DNA of 64,000 nucleotides, taken from contig NZ_JAMQON010000006.1 in assembly GCF_031624395.1 (NCBI RefSeq), forward strand, positions 1 through 64,000, written 5' to 3'. The stretch comes from Halomicroarcula saliterrae (GTDB lineage Archaea; Halobacteriota; Halobacteria; Halobacteriales; Haloarculaceae). Below, in pieces: positions 39,564 to 48,461 of this stretch. The stretch's first letter is position 1; each line of letters begins with the position of its first letter. Below the pieces are notes generated by a model, which was not told the origin of the DNA, made no database searches, and saw nothing but the letters and a program-made list of their open reading frames with translations. The translations under genes were made by a program, and so were the position numbers.

Positions 39564-40436
39564 ATGAGCTACCAAGGAAATCAGCAGCAAGGGCAGCAAC
39601 AGCAAGGCCAGCAGCGACAACAGACACAGCAGTTCGGTCAGCAGGGCCAGGGCGTCACACAGGGCCCGGACCAGCGCCAGAGCGAGGCCTTCCGAGAGGA
39701 CAAGGCCATCCAGGCCGAGCTCCAGCCGCGTGACCCGCAGACTGGACAGTTCGTGCAGGAGGCGCCACAGCACGAACAGCAGCGCGAGCAACAGGAGAGC
39801 CAGATTCACCAGCAGATCGGGCTCCCACAGCAGCAGCCGACACAGGCCGGCCCGCAGGGCGCACCGAGCGTGACGCCGGAGCAGATATCGAGCCAGCTCC
39901 AGCCGACGTACGGGCAGCCCCAGCAGCCACACCAGATGCCCCAGCGTGACCCGCAGACGGGGCAGTTCCAGCCGTCCCAGCAGGGCCAGCAGACCCAACA
40001 GCCCCAGCAGCAGATGGGGCAACAGCAGCCACAGCAGCAGATGGGGCAACAGCAGCCACAGCAGCAGATGGGGCAACAGCAGCCACAGCAGCAGATGGGG
40101 CAACAGCAGCCACAGCAGCAGATGGGCCAGCAGACCCAACAGCCCCAGCAGCAGATGGGCCAGCAGACCCAACAGCCACAGCAGCAGATGGGGCAACAGC
40201 AGCCACAGCAGTTCCAGCAGCAACCGCAGCAGCAGCTCCAGCAGCAGCCACAGCAACAGCTTCAGCAGCCACAGGGTCAGCAGTTCGGGCAGCAACAGCC
40301 CCAGCAGCAGCTCCAGCAACAGCCCCAGCAGCAGCCCCAGACCAGCCAGCAGAGTAAGCAACAGTCCCAGCAGCAGGGCGGGCTCCAGCTCCAGCAGCGA
40401 CCGGAGCAGCAGTCCGAGCAGTCCCAGCAGTACTGA
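39564..40436 (+). CDS. Extremely glutamine-rich low-complexity protein
   Basis: A 290-residue protein, nearly half Gln, with Pro, Gly and Met. It begins MSYQGNQQQGQQQQGQQRQQ. Residues ~30-135 contain a more mixed segment with two copies of RDPQTGQF and a PSVTPEQISSQLQP helix. Residues ~150-220 are tandem QQQMGQQQP units. No signal peptide, no membrane segment, few charges, which is unusual for a halophile. It resembles prion-like, phase-separating sequences; function is unknown. Confidence 0.75.
   Translation: MSYQGNQQQGQQQQGQQRQQTQQFGQQGQGVTQGPDQRQSEAFREDKAIQAELQPRDPQTGQFVQEAPQHEQQREQQESQIHQQIGLPQQQPTQAGPQGAPSVTPEQISSQLQPTYGQPQQPHQMPQRDPQTGQFQPSQQGQQTQQPQQQMGQQQPQQQMGQQQPQQQMGQQQPQQQMGQQQPQQQMGQQTQQPQQQMGQQTQQPQQQMGQQQPQQFQQQPQQQLQQQPQQQLQQPQGQQFGQQQPQQQLQQQPQQQPQTSQQSKQQSQQQGGLQLQQRPEQQSEQSQQY
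40003..40210 (+). repeat. Tandem 27/30-nt repeats inside the Q-rich gene
   Basis: Four near-perfect 27-nt units (CAGCAGATGGGGCAACAGCA plus seven more bases) are followed by two 30-nt variants encoding QQQMGQQTQQ and a last 27-nt unit. The array is CAG/CAA-rich and prone to copy-number change. Confidence 0.8.
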
Positions 40437-40612
40437 GCGGGTCACTTCCACGGCCAGAGTCACTCCCAGCGTCTGCGATGCCGGGGGGCTAGGAGCCGTG
40501 GATTCCGAGTAGCACACCGACGGGCACCCGAACACGCGGGCCCTGCGAAACGCGGTCGACGCCCACTACTTTTCCGTTAATCGAGGGGCCCAGCGTTCTG
40601 TCTCGACGGCCG

Positions 40613-42154
40613 TCAGTCCTCGCCGGGAAGGGAGACCTCGTCGAGGCCGTCCACGGCCGGCGTATCGAGCACGTCGCCGTCGACGTCGAAGCGTGAGCCG
40701 TGGCACGGACAGTCCCAGGAGCGCTCGCCGTCGTTCCACGAGACCAGACAGCCCATGTGCGGACAGACCGCCGAGCGGGCGTGTAGCTCGCCGTCGTCGT
40801 CACGGTAGAGAGCCACCGGGTCGTCGTCGGACTCGAAGACGCCGGCCTCGCCCGGGTCGAGGGCGACGCGGTCGAGGGCCTGCTGGCTGTCCAGATAGGT
40901 GGAGAAGAAGTGTTTCATCGCGTGTCTGTTGTGCGAGAGGAACTCCGACTTCGACGCCCGCGCCTTGAACCGGTTCGGTTTGAACACGTCGCTCCACGGC
41001 GAGTCGCGCCCCAGAATCTCGTCGGCCAGCAGACGCCCGGCAGCGGTGCCGTTGGTCATCCCCCAGCCGCCAAAGCCCGTGGCGACGTAGACGTTCGAGA
41101 CCTGTGGCGCCGCCCGGCCGACGAAGGGCACCTTGTCGACCGAGCGGTAGTCCTGCGTGGCCCAGCGGTACTCGACGGACTCGATGTCGAAGTGGTCCCG
41201 GGCCTGCTGTTCGAGGTCCCGGTAGCGCTGCTCGGTGCTGTCAGCGTGGCCGGTCCGGTGGTTCTGTCCGCCGAGCAGAACGAGCGAGTCCGTCGCGTGC
41301 GGTCGGACGGAGAAGTAGGGCTCGTTCGGGTCGTAGTAGAGTCCCTCGGGCGGGTCGGTGGCGAGTTCGACCGCGAGGACGTAGGAGCGCTTGGGCCGCA
41401 TCCGCGCGAAGTACAGCGCGTCGTCCTCGACGGGGAAGTGCGACGCCACGACGACGTCGTCGGCTCGAACGGTCCCGCGGTCCGTCGAGACCTGACACGG
41501 CGAGCCGTCCTCGACGTCGTCGACGGTCGTCTCCTCGAAGACGTGGCCGTCGCCGTCGGCGACACCTCGCGCCAGTTCGAGCAGGTATTTCCGCGGGTGG
41601 AAATACGCCTGGTCGTCGAACCGGACGGCTGCGTTGACCTCGTACGGGAGTTCCGTCTCCTCGACGTAGGAGACCGGCAGGTCCAACTGACGGGCGGCGT
41701 CGACCTCGGCGCGGACCTGTCGGCGGTCCGCGTCGGCCGTGACGTAGGTGTACGCCGGGGCCCGGCCGAACCCGCAGTCGATGTCGCGGGCCTCGACGGT
41801 GTCGGCCACGTCCTCGATGGCCGCCTGATTGGCCTCGGCGTACTGCCGGGCCTGTGCTTCGCCGAACCCGTCGATGAGGTGGTCGTAGACGAGGCCGTGG
41901 AGCGAGGTCAGCTTCGCGGTCGTGTGGCCGGTGACGCCGTTCAGGACGCGGTCCCGTTCGAGGAGGGCGACGGTCTGTCCGGCGGCGTCGAGTTTCGCCG
42001 CGGTCGTGACGCCGGCGATACCGCCGCCGACGACGGCGGTGTCGACCCGCAGTCCGCCGTCGAGGGCGTCGTAGTCGGTCGTCTCGGCCGTCGCTAGCCA
42101 CAGGGAGTCGTGTCTCCCCGCCGGTCGGTCAGGTGGTGAGTCAGGTCCGTTCAT
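40613..42154 (-). CDS. FAD-dependent oxidoreductase with C-terminal Rieske domain
   Basis: A 513-residue two-domain protein. Residues ~1-390 are a DadA/glycine-oxidase-type flavoprotein (VVGGGIAGVTTAAKLDAAG, near 42; VATGFGGWGMTNGTAAGRLLAD, near 365). Residues ~420-513 are a Rieske 2Fe-2S domain with CPHMGCLVSW and CPCHGSRFD giving the 2 Cys/2 His ligands. Such fusions in haloarchaea are orphan redox enzymes; the substrate may be an amine or sulfur compound but is not known. ATG 42154 is chosen; GTG 42169 is possible. Confidence 0.87.
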   Translation of the reverse strand: MNGPDSPPDRPAGRHDSLWLATAETTDYDALDGGLRVDTAVVGGGIAGVTTAAKLDAAGQTVALLERDRVLNGVTGHTTAKLTSLHGLVYDHLIDGFGEAQARQYAEANQAAIEDVADTVEARDIDCGFGRAPAYTYVTADADRRQVRAEVDAARQLDLPVSYVEETELPYEVNAAVRFDDQAYFHPRKYLLELARGVADGDGHVFEETTVDDVEDGSPCQVSTDRGTVRADDVVVASHFPVEDDALYFARMRPKRSYVLAVELATDPPEGLYYDPNEPYFSVRPHATDSLVLLGGQNHRTGHADSTEQRYRDLEQQARDHFDIESVEYRWATQDYRSVDKVPFVGRAAPQVSNVYVATGFGGWGMTNGTAAGRLLADEILGRDSPWSDVFKPNRFKARASKSEFLSHNRHAMKHFFSTYLDSQQALDRVALDPGEAGVFESDDDPVALYRDDDGELHARSAVCPHMGCLVSWNDGERSWDCPCHGSRFDVDGDVLDTPAVDGLDEVSLPGED

Positions 42155-42311
42155 AACTGCGGAAGGCACGGGTCAATCGTCCGGACGGGGGTTCAAGCTG
42201 CTGCCGGCAACAGCCGGGTTAGTGCGGGGCGGTGGCCACGGGCCGACCGGGCGACGCTTGCGATTGCCACCCGTCCCTTCTCCAGACTGCTCCCCCAAGA
42301 ACCAGTCAACG

Positions 42312-42863
42312 ATGAGCGAACAAGCCCGCAAAGAGACGAGCGAGGAGTTCGACGAGCGCCAGAAGGAGCTGGCCGCCGCCGAGGGGGAGGCCTACCAGCG
42401 CTCGCTGCGACACATGATAGAGGTGGTCGCACACACCGGCGAGATGGTCACAGCGGGGGAGTACATCGTCGGCTTCGCACAGGAGGAAGCCGAGGGGCTC
42501 TACCACCTGACCGACGACGGCGAGTTCGAGTGGACGGAGCCGAGCGGCGAGGAGAACTGCCACCTCGAAGTGGCCGTCGCCGACGCGGCCGACGGTCGGT
42601 TCGTCCCCGAGGCGTCCGTCACGGCGACGCTCGCGGCCCACGACGACGGGGAGGTCGGACCCGTCGACATGGACCTGCTCTGGCATCCGGGCCTGTACCA
42701 CTACGGCGAGAACATCCACCTGCCCGGGGACGGCACCTACGACATCGAGATAACCGTCGACCCGCCGACGTTCCGGCGACACGACGAGACGAACGGCGAC
42801 CGATACGGCGAGTCGGTCACCGTCCGCTTCGAGGACGTGGACGTAAAGACCGGCCAGTCCTGA
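42312..42863 (+). CDS. P19/Tp34-like metal-binding protein
   Basis: A 183-residue protein starting at ATG 42312. The C-terminal ~130 residues form a beta-sandwich: CHLEVAVADAADGRFVPEASVTATL, then MDLLWHPGLYHYGENIHLPGDGTYDIEI with His and Met residues. This recalls the iron/copper-binding P19/Tp34 family. The N-terminal helical part (~50 residues) is acidic. No signal peptide is visible, so it may act inside the cell. Link to iron uptake is inference. Confidence 0.65.
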   Translation: MSEQARKETSEEFDERQKELAAAEGEAYQRSLRHMIEVVAHTGEMVTAGEYIVGFAQEEAEGLYHLTDDGEFEWTEPSGEENCHLEVAVADAADGRFVPEASVTATLAAHDDGEVGPVDMDLLWHPGLYHYGENIHLPGDGTYDIEITVDPPTFRRHDETNGDRYGESVTVRFEDVDVKTGQS

Positions 42864-43127
42864 GCGAGTGACTCCGGACTGGGCACTCCAGAAACGGCGA
42901 CCGCGTGCCGAATTTCGGCGTCGGATTGCTCTCGGCCCCGGCTCTCGGTATCCTGTTTGCGTACACCGTACCGCTGCGCCCTGCGTCGTCCTTACGTCCT
43001 CCGTGTCGCCGCTATCACGGTCCAGACGCTGGCGGTCGGCCCGTTCACGATTCAGCCCGAGAAGGAGACGACATCGTCGACACCGGTCGACGCGGACATG
43101 CGCGGCTCGCAGTAGCAGGCTGGGTTC

Positions 43128-43149
43128 ACACTGATGTCGGTGTTATAAT
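43128..43149. promoter_or_regulatory. Palindrome followed by TATA-like sequence, copy 1
   Basis: ACACTGATGTCGGTGT (43128-43143) is a near-perfect 16-nt palindrome followed by TATAAT. A perfect version with the same flanks occurs at 51822. It lies in the 320-nt gap 42864-43183, between two converging genes. No other feature is seen in that gap. Confidence 0.5.
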
Positions 43150-43183
43150 TTCGGAGCGATGCTCGCGCCGTCCGGCGTAGTCG

Positions 43184-43882
43184 TTATCCGTGCCGCGAAG
43201 TGTGGTGTGAGCGGTCGGTCCGTTGGTCGCGCTCCCGGAGCTGGGACTGGCCGGGCTGGTGCTGTTCGTACTCCTGTCGGGACTCGCCGTATCCGTGTTG
43301 GCTCTGCTGGCTCTGGTGCTGTTGCCCCTGCTGGTGGCCCAGCTGCTGTTGATGACTCTGGGACTGCTGGTGCTGTTGGTGAGCCTGGGGCTGTTGCCCC
43401 CGTAGCTGGTGAGTCTGCTGGTGCTGGGGCTGCTGGCCCTGCTGGTGCTGGGGCTGCTGGCCCTGCTGGTGCTGGGGCTGCTGGCCCTGCTGGTTACCCC
43501 GTAGGTGGTGGGTCTGCTGGTGCTGGCCCTGACCCTGCCGATGCTGTTGGTACTGTCCACTCTGCTGCAGGTGCTGCCCACCCTGCTGTTGGTGCCCCTG
43601 GTGTCGGTTGCCCTGTCCACCCTGCTGGTGGCGCTGCTGTTGCTGGCTCTGCTGTCTGACCCGGTTGAACCCTCGGTCCTGCTGTCCCTGGTTGAAAGGT
43701 GGGCCCTGTTGCTGCTGTCCCTGGTTGAAAGGTCGACCCTGTTGTTGCGGTCCCTGGTTGAAAGGTTGGCCCTGTTGCTGCTGTCCCTGCTTGAAAGGTC
43801 GGCCCTGTTGCTGCCGCCCTTGGTTGAAACGTCGGCCCTGTTGCTGCTCGTCGTCGGACTGCTGTGTTGAATGATGGTTCAT
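43184..43882 (-). CDS. Glutamine-rich protein with FNQG repeats
   Basis: A 232-residue protein beginning MNHHSTQQSDDEQQQG. Residues ~15-90 are repeats of QQQGRPFNQG and QQQQGPPFNQG, with Phe, Arg and Gly spaced regularly. After a His/Gln-rich stretch come three QQPQHQQG units, and the end is Gln/Ser/His-rich with some charge. No folded domain is evident. The Phe/Arg/Gln/Gly pattern is like phase-separating eukaryotic proteins. It is the minus-strand member of the Gln-rich island. Confidence 0.7.
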   Translation of the reverse strand: MNHHSTQQSDDEQQQGRRFNQGRQQQGRPFKQGQQQQGQPFNQGPQQQGRPFNQGQQQQGPPFNQGQQDRGFNRVRQQSQQQQRHQQGGQGNRHQGHQQQGGQHLQQSGQYQQHRQGQGQHQQTHHLRGNQQGQQPQHQQGQQPQHQQGQQPQHQQTHQLRGQQPQAHQQHQQSQSHQQQLGHQQGQQHQSQQSQHGYGESRQEYEQHQPGQSQLRERDQRTDRSHHTSRHG

Positions 43883-44012
43883 AGTAGACGTGGGTGACGA
43901 CGTCACCGGGTGGTCGTCCCGCCGTCGCCGCCCCGGTTCGGCGTTCACGGGACTGGGGTATAGTTACAGCCAGCTTATAAATGCCAGAGCAGGTCACAGC
44001 GACAGTCCCGGG

Positions 44013-44420
44013 TCACTGGCGACCGTACTCCGGCGATTCGTCGGGGCCCTCCGATGGCTCGTACCCCTGTGTCGCCTCGTCGTCCGCCAGCAGTAGCGGA
44101 ACCACGGTGTCGTCTGTCAGCTCCACGGTGCCCCGGTCCGCGTCGAAGACGACGAGACCGTGGGCCGCAAGCGCCGGCAGTTGCCCGTGGTGAAGCCAGG
44201 TCTGGACCCGTCGCTGGACGTTTTCGGGGACCTGCGTGGCCGACGTGCCGGTAATCTGTCCGACGATGTACCGCGACGCCGTGGCGAGTGGGACCGGTTC
44301 CTCCGTTCGCCAGAGGAACTCGAGGAGATGCTTGCAGTGCGGGTCCGACAGGAGATCGTCCAGGTTCTCGTGCGTCCTGCCGGGGGTCGTGCTGTCTGGG
44401 GTTGACGGTCGTGTGAACAT
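44013..44420 (-). CDS. DUF7344-type regulator-like protein, copy 2
   Basis: A 135-residue acidic protein with a winged-helix-like core: LLSDPHCKHLLEFLWRTEE, then VPLATASRYIVGQI, then LHHGQLPALAAHGLVVFDADRGTVEL. This order matches the domain in the protein at 35997-36323. It is probably DNA-binding. Start ATG 44420; TTG 44429 is less likely. It shares the region between the Gln-rich gene and the AI-2E-type transporter gene. Confidence 0.65.
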   Translation of the reverse strand: MFTRPSTPDSTTPGRTHENLDDLLSDPHCKHLLEFLWRTEEPVPLATASRYIVGQITGTSATQVPENVQRRVQTWLHHGQLPALAAHGLVVFDADRGTVELTDDTVVPLLLADDEATQGYEPSEGPDESPEYGRQ

Positions 44421-44551
44421 GCCACTCAATAGACCAGTTCACAATCGGCCTGTATCACTACCACGTCTAAAGAAATAGGCTCACCCCGGACCCGTGGCTC
44501 TCCGCGATGAGCGGTAGGGAGGCGGTGTGGCCCATATTCGGCCGTTTCGTC

Positions 44552-45610
44552 TCAGTCGTTCCCGGAAACGACCTCTTTCGTCCCGCTGTCGATGAGATTG
44601 GGGAACACGTCGCGCATAAAGTGCAAGAAGAGGACGAGCAGTATCGGCCCGAGGAAGACGCCGTACCAGCCGAAGACGACGGCACCGAGCGTGTAGGTCA
44701 ACAGCATGAGGCCCATGTTGAGGTCCCCCTTGGATATCTGCGCGCGGATGAAGATGTCGGGGACGGTGTCGACGACGACGAGCGTGACGAGGAAGAAGAC
44801 GATGGGGAACCAGTAGCCGCCACCGGTATTGTAGGCGACCCAGACGAGATAGCCCGTGTAGGGGAAGTAGACGAGTTTCATCCCCACGGCGGGTATCAGC
44901 GTGGCGACGCCTGTCAGTAGTCCGAGCAGGATGGGGAAGACGATGTTGGCGTTCGTCGGCGCGAGGAAGTCGAGCCCGTAGTAGACGACCACGGCGACAG
45001 CACCGGTGGCCCCGATAGTGATGAGATTGCCTGTGTATATCATGTCAAGGTCCGAATCCACGCCCTCGAGAAACGGGACGACGCCGTACTCTCGGCCCAT
45101 CGTCTCGCGGACCCAGGCGGATATCTTCCGGTCGTCGCGGAGGAGGTAGAACGCGACCGTGACGACGACGAACAGGCGGATGCCCCAGAGAAATATCGTC
45201 GACCCGAGACCGACCAGTCGCGGAGCGATAGCGCTGATTCGATTCAGAACGTTCCCCGCCTCGGTCAGTGAGGCGATGCTGATGTAGGGCTGCAGGACCG
45301 ACCGGTACTGCCCGAGGTTCACCTGCCGGAGGAACGCGTCCGCCTCGCGGATACTGACCAGTCCCGCGTAGCTCACGACCACGATGAGCGGGACACCGAC
45401 CACGAGCAGCGTGACCGTGGCGCTGACGTTGGGGTGGTCGAGGTGGTCTTCGAGCCATCTGTTCACCGGCCGCAACGCGTAGTAGAGGAAGAGCCCGGCC
45501 ACGATGGCGCCCACGAACGCGTACAGGACGAAGGCGATACTGAGAACGATGAACAGTCCGGCGGCGGCCCAGAGGACTCTGAGCCAGGAGATGTCGTACT
45601 GGTCAGCCAT
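44552..45610 (-). CDS. AI-2E family transporter
   Basis: A 352-residue membrane protein with about eight helices of the AI-2E/PerM family. Recognisable parts are LFLYYALRPVNRWLED near residue 40, LTGVATLIPAVGMKLVYFP near 240, and the C-terminal LNMGLMLLTYTLGAVVFGWYGVFLGPILL. Family members export small molecules or act as Na+/H+ antiporters in halophiles. It starts at ATG 45610; a longer frame to 45928 runs antisense to the next gene. Confidence 0.87.
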   Translation of the reverse strand: MADQYDISWLRVLWAAAGLFIVLSIAFVLYAFVGAIVAGLFLYYALRPVNRWLEDHLDHPNVSATVTLLVVGVPLIVVVSYAGLVSIREADAFLRQVNLGQYRSVLQPYISIASLTEAGNVLNRISAIAPRLVGLGSTIFLWGIRLFVVVTVAFYLLRDDRKISAWVRETMGREYGVVPFLEGVDSDLDMIYTGNLITIGATGAVAVVVYYGLDFLAPTNANIVFPILLGLLTGVATLIPAVGMKLVYFPYTGYLVWVAYNTGGGYWFPIVFFLVTLVVVDTVPDIFIRAQISKGDLNMGLMLLTYTLGAVVFGWYGVFLGPILLVLFLHFMRDVFPNLIDSGTKEVVSGND

Positions 45611-45716
45611 ATGACTTCTTTGCGGGCGACGTGGAAAAGCGACGTGCAGGGCCACACCGAGTGACTCCGTAGTCGGGAAGCCACACGGCTTTCCGTCCGA
45701 ACCGGCTACACCGCGT

Positions 45717-46007
45717 ATGGTGTCGAGCATCGCTATCGCCCGCGACGCCGTCCAGTCAGCCAGCGACCGGACCGACGACGCGACGGTGCGAGAGCAGTTA
45801 CGGTCCATCGACGAAGCGCTCGGGAGTCTGTCGGGCGATGAGACCTTGCCCGACGAAACCGAGGAGGGGGCCCGACTGGAGGAACTCGAAGCGGAGCTCG
45901 TGAAACTGGGCAACCACACGGACGGCACCGTCCAACAGCACCTCGAAGTCGCCCGTGACAGTCTGGACCGGTACCGCCGGGAGCACGCACCCGACTGGGA
46001 GTCGTGA
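45717..46007 (+). CDS. Small acidic helical protein (DUF7553-like)
   Basis: A 96-residue cytoplasmic protein made of heptad-like helices: IAIARDAVQSASDRTDDATVREQLRSIDEAL and ARLEELEAELVKLGNHTDGTVQQHLEVARDSLDRYR. It looks like a haloarchaeal family with no assigned role. It is a plausible coiled-coil dimer. Confidence 0.65.
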   Translation: MVSSIAIARDAVQSASDRTDDATVREQLRSIDEALGSLSGDETLPDETEEGARLEELEAELVKLGNHTDGTVQQHLEVARDSLDRYRREHAPDWES

Positions 46008-46115
46008 CCACAGTCGGGGTAACCGCGGCCAGACCATGACGCACGGGGAGGAACGCTACGGTTACTGATATGTCACTGCAAGAGACTTATGCGTCAGAAG
46101 GTAGAAATGTAACCG

Positions 46116-47477
46116 ATGTCACACGACAGAGAGACACATACCGAGAGTCAGGTGACTGCCGATTCCGAGACGATACGGTCGTGGTCGGAGACAGAGACGC
46201 TGGTACCGGTCCGTCACGAGCACGAGGGCGAAGAACGGCTCGAAATAGTCCCGGAGTCCGAGACGCGCTCGGCTCACGAGGAGCTGTCCTGGGAGGAGTT
46301 CGAGCGGGAGATGCGGGACCGGAACATGATTGCAGTCCGACGCGGCGGGGAGTCCGGTGAGATCGACGTCGTCGAGCGCTCGGAGGTCATCGGTCGCGCG
46401 ACGGTCGAGAGCGAGGCGGTCGAAGAGGCACTCGTCGAAGGCGAGACCGTCGAGACCGAAATCACCGAACGCCGAGTAGTCGAACACGTCGTCGTCGAGG
46501 AGGCCACCGTCCAGAGCGAAATCGCCGACCGTGAGATCATCCAGTCGGATATCGTCGACGTGGACCTGCTGACGACCGACGTGAACCAGTGTTCGGTGAC
46601 ACGAGCCGAACCGCCGGACGAGTCCACGACCGACCTGACGTGGTTCCAGCCCGGCACGCAGCTCGAAGACCCCTATGACGTCGAGATCGACGTCGACGAG
46701 GGCTGGGAGGTCACTCGCGAGGTCGTCGAGCGACTGACTATCGAGAGTCAGATCGTCGACACCGACGTCGAGGAGACCGAAACGGTCGAGTCCGATACGA
46801 TGCGCGAGACGGTGGACATCGAGGGGGTCACCGAGACCATCCTCGAAGGCGAACTCGTCGAGTCGCCCGAGACGGCCCAGGCCGCCGTCGAGCACGGCCA
46901 CGTCGAAAGCCAGTTCCGGGAGGACGATATCATCGAGACGAACCTGCTCCGTCGCCAGACCATCGAGGAGGAGATGAGCGTCAGCAAGGAGATAACCGGC
47001 GAGGTCTCCAACGCCGAGACCGTCAGTGCTGACGCTATCGCCCACACGGTCGTCGACAGCGAAATCGTCGAACAGGAGGAGTACGACGTCGACCTCGCGG
47101 CGACGGTCGCCGCGTCGGAGACGAACGAGACAATGACAGACGAGACGATGGCGGGCGAGACAGACGAACCGATGGCGGCCGAGACGGACGAGCCGACGAC
47201 CGAAGCCACAGCAGGGGAGGGTGACGTGCGGATGACGCCGAGCGAGGAAGACGAGGGCAAGACGGTCGTCAACCCGAACGGGGACGAGGTCGGGATGGTC
47301 GTCGACGTCGAGGGCGGCCAGATGTACGTCGACCCCCACCCCTCGATAACCGACCGCATTCGGACCGTGCTCGGCTGGAGCGAGCACGACGACGAGAGTT
47401 ACCTGCTGGGGACTGACCACATCGACCACATCGACGACGACCAGGTCGTCCTCAGCGTCGAACACGCGGAGGAGTAA
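46116..47477 (+). CDS. Large Glu/Val-rich repeat protein with C-terminal PRC-barrel-like domain
   Basis: A 453-residue, very acidic protein. A ~70-residue N-terminal domain (LVPVRHEHEGEERLEIVPE, then a helix) is followed from ~90 to 330 by irregular repeats of the type VES-AVEEALVEGETVETEI, suggesting a beta-solenoid. The linker (~345-385) has TDET/AGETDEP repeats. The C-terminal ~75 residues (KTVVNPNGDEVGMVVDVEGGQMYVDP) look like a PRC-barrel. It is cytoplasmic by lack of signal. TATA-like CTTATG at 46086-46091 is at leaderless distance. No known function. Confidence 0.7.
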   Translation: MSHDRETHTESQVTADSETIRSWSETETLVPVRHEHEGEERLEIVPESETRSAHEELSWEEFEREMRDRNMIAVRRGGESGEIDVVERSEVIGRATVESEAVEEALVEGETVETEITERRVVEHVVVEEATVQSEIADREIIQSDIVDVDLLTTDVNQCSVTRAEPPDESTTDLTWFQPGTQLEDPYDVEIDVDEGWEVTREVVERLTIESQIVDTDVEETETVESDTMRETVDIEGVTETILEGELVESPETAQAAVEHGHVESQFREDDIIETNLLRRQTIEEEMSVSKEITGEVSNAETVSADAIAHTVVDSEIVEQEEYDVDLAATVAASETNETMTDETMAGETDEPMAAETDEPTTEATAGEGDVRMTPSEEDEGKTVVNPNGDEVGMVVDVEGGQMYVDPHPSITDRIRTVLGWSEHDDESYLLGTDHIDHIDDDQVVLSVEHAEE

Positions 47478-47808
47478 GGCCGTCGGACCAGACGTTGCCG
47501 AACGGTCGACTACTCCTACCCGGTTCGACCACCCGATATCGGCGCCGGTAAGCCCACGAGAGCGGGGATAACCGTACGTGCCGTGACACCAGCGGGGAGA
47601 GTCAGGCAGTGGCCACTGGGCCGTCGTTTTGCGGAGGAGTAGCTTTTTGAATCGGTGTAAGCTCAGGTTACCGCGTAATCTGGTCCGCTACCCGGTGAAT
47701 CAGATGTGTCGAACCGCTCGTTGTCCCCCGTTTTTCTGCCCCAATGAACGGTTTCATCGAGGGGAAAGCTTTTATTACCCCGATGACAATGAGAGAGTGT
47801 CACAACCA
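47478..47808 (+). promoter_or_regulatory. Intergenic region with promoter for HalOD1 gene
   Basis: This holds no gene. A TATA box (CTTTTATT, 47769-47776) lies 33-40 nt before the ATG at 47809. A second AT-rich patch (GCTTTTTGAATC, near 47643) is unassigned. Confidence 0.45.
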
Positions 47809-48159
47809 ATGTATCGCAACGAGACACACGCGAAATCACACTCTCCGCAACAGCAGCAGGTGCGGGATACCCAGACGTACTTCGTCAAACACGACTTCGA
47901 CGGTCCCGCGGAGCTCACGACGACACTCGCCCACGCGCTCTCCGACGTGAGCGGTGTCGACGTCACTGATACGGGCTTTACGCTCTATGACTACATCGAC
48001 CCCGACGCGCTCGACCAGCTGTTCAAACCGAAAGACGACAGCATCCAGCGCATCAACGGTATGCTCACGTTCACCGTCTGGAGCCACCAGGTGACCGTGT
48101 ACAGCGACGGACGCATCGCCATCGTCCCGCCACGACAGACACCACACCCCACTCGCTGA
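47809..48159 (+). CDS. HalOD1 output domain protein
   Basis: A 116-residue protein. After a Gln-containing N-terminus (SPQQQQVRDTQTY) the rest is one HalOD1 domain: LTTTLAHALSDVSGVDVTDT, LYDYIDPDALDQLFK, and GMLTFTVWSHQVTVYSDGRIAI. HalOD1 is a presumed signalling output module, often at the end of HalX-type receivers, here stand-alone. It sits in the Gln-rich island between the PRC-barrel and phasin-like genes. Confidence 0.8.
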   Translation: MYRNETHAKSHSPQQQQVRDTQTYFVKHDFDGPAELTTTLAHALSDVSGVDVTDTGFTLYDYIDPDALDQLFKPKDDSIQRINGMLTFTVWSHQVTVYSDGRIAIVPPRQTPHPTR

Positions 48160-48461
48160 GCGAGCCGTAAGCGGATTCTTCCGTCGTGAGGCGTGACCGG
48201 ACCGCGACCGACAGTGGTATCGCGGTCACGGCGGCCCGAGGCCTGAGAGTCGTCCGTCCGCCGTGGTGCGAGTTTCCGCTTACTCGCTGAACAGTGCCGC
48301 CGCTTTATTAACAACACCCCCATCCGTCCCGTTGCACACGACCGAGGTGTAGCGCGTCGCCGGGTACTGGCCGGTGAAGTCCGAACAGCCCGGCCCCAGT
48401 CTGAGAAGCGCCCGAACGGTGTGTGCACCGTGTGCGCCGACTACGCCTCACTAACACAATC

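Noticed and set aside
43159-43659. Ala/Gly-rich plus-strand frame opposite the Q-rich gene
   Set aside because: Low-complexity product is a simple frame-shifted reading of CAG-type repeats on the other strand.
46063-46082. Sequence TACTGATATGTCACTGCA as a third copy of the island palindrome
   Set aside because: Only one half matches and it is not self-complementary.
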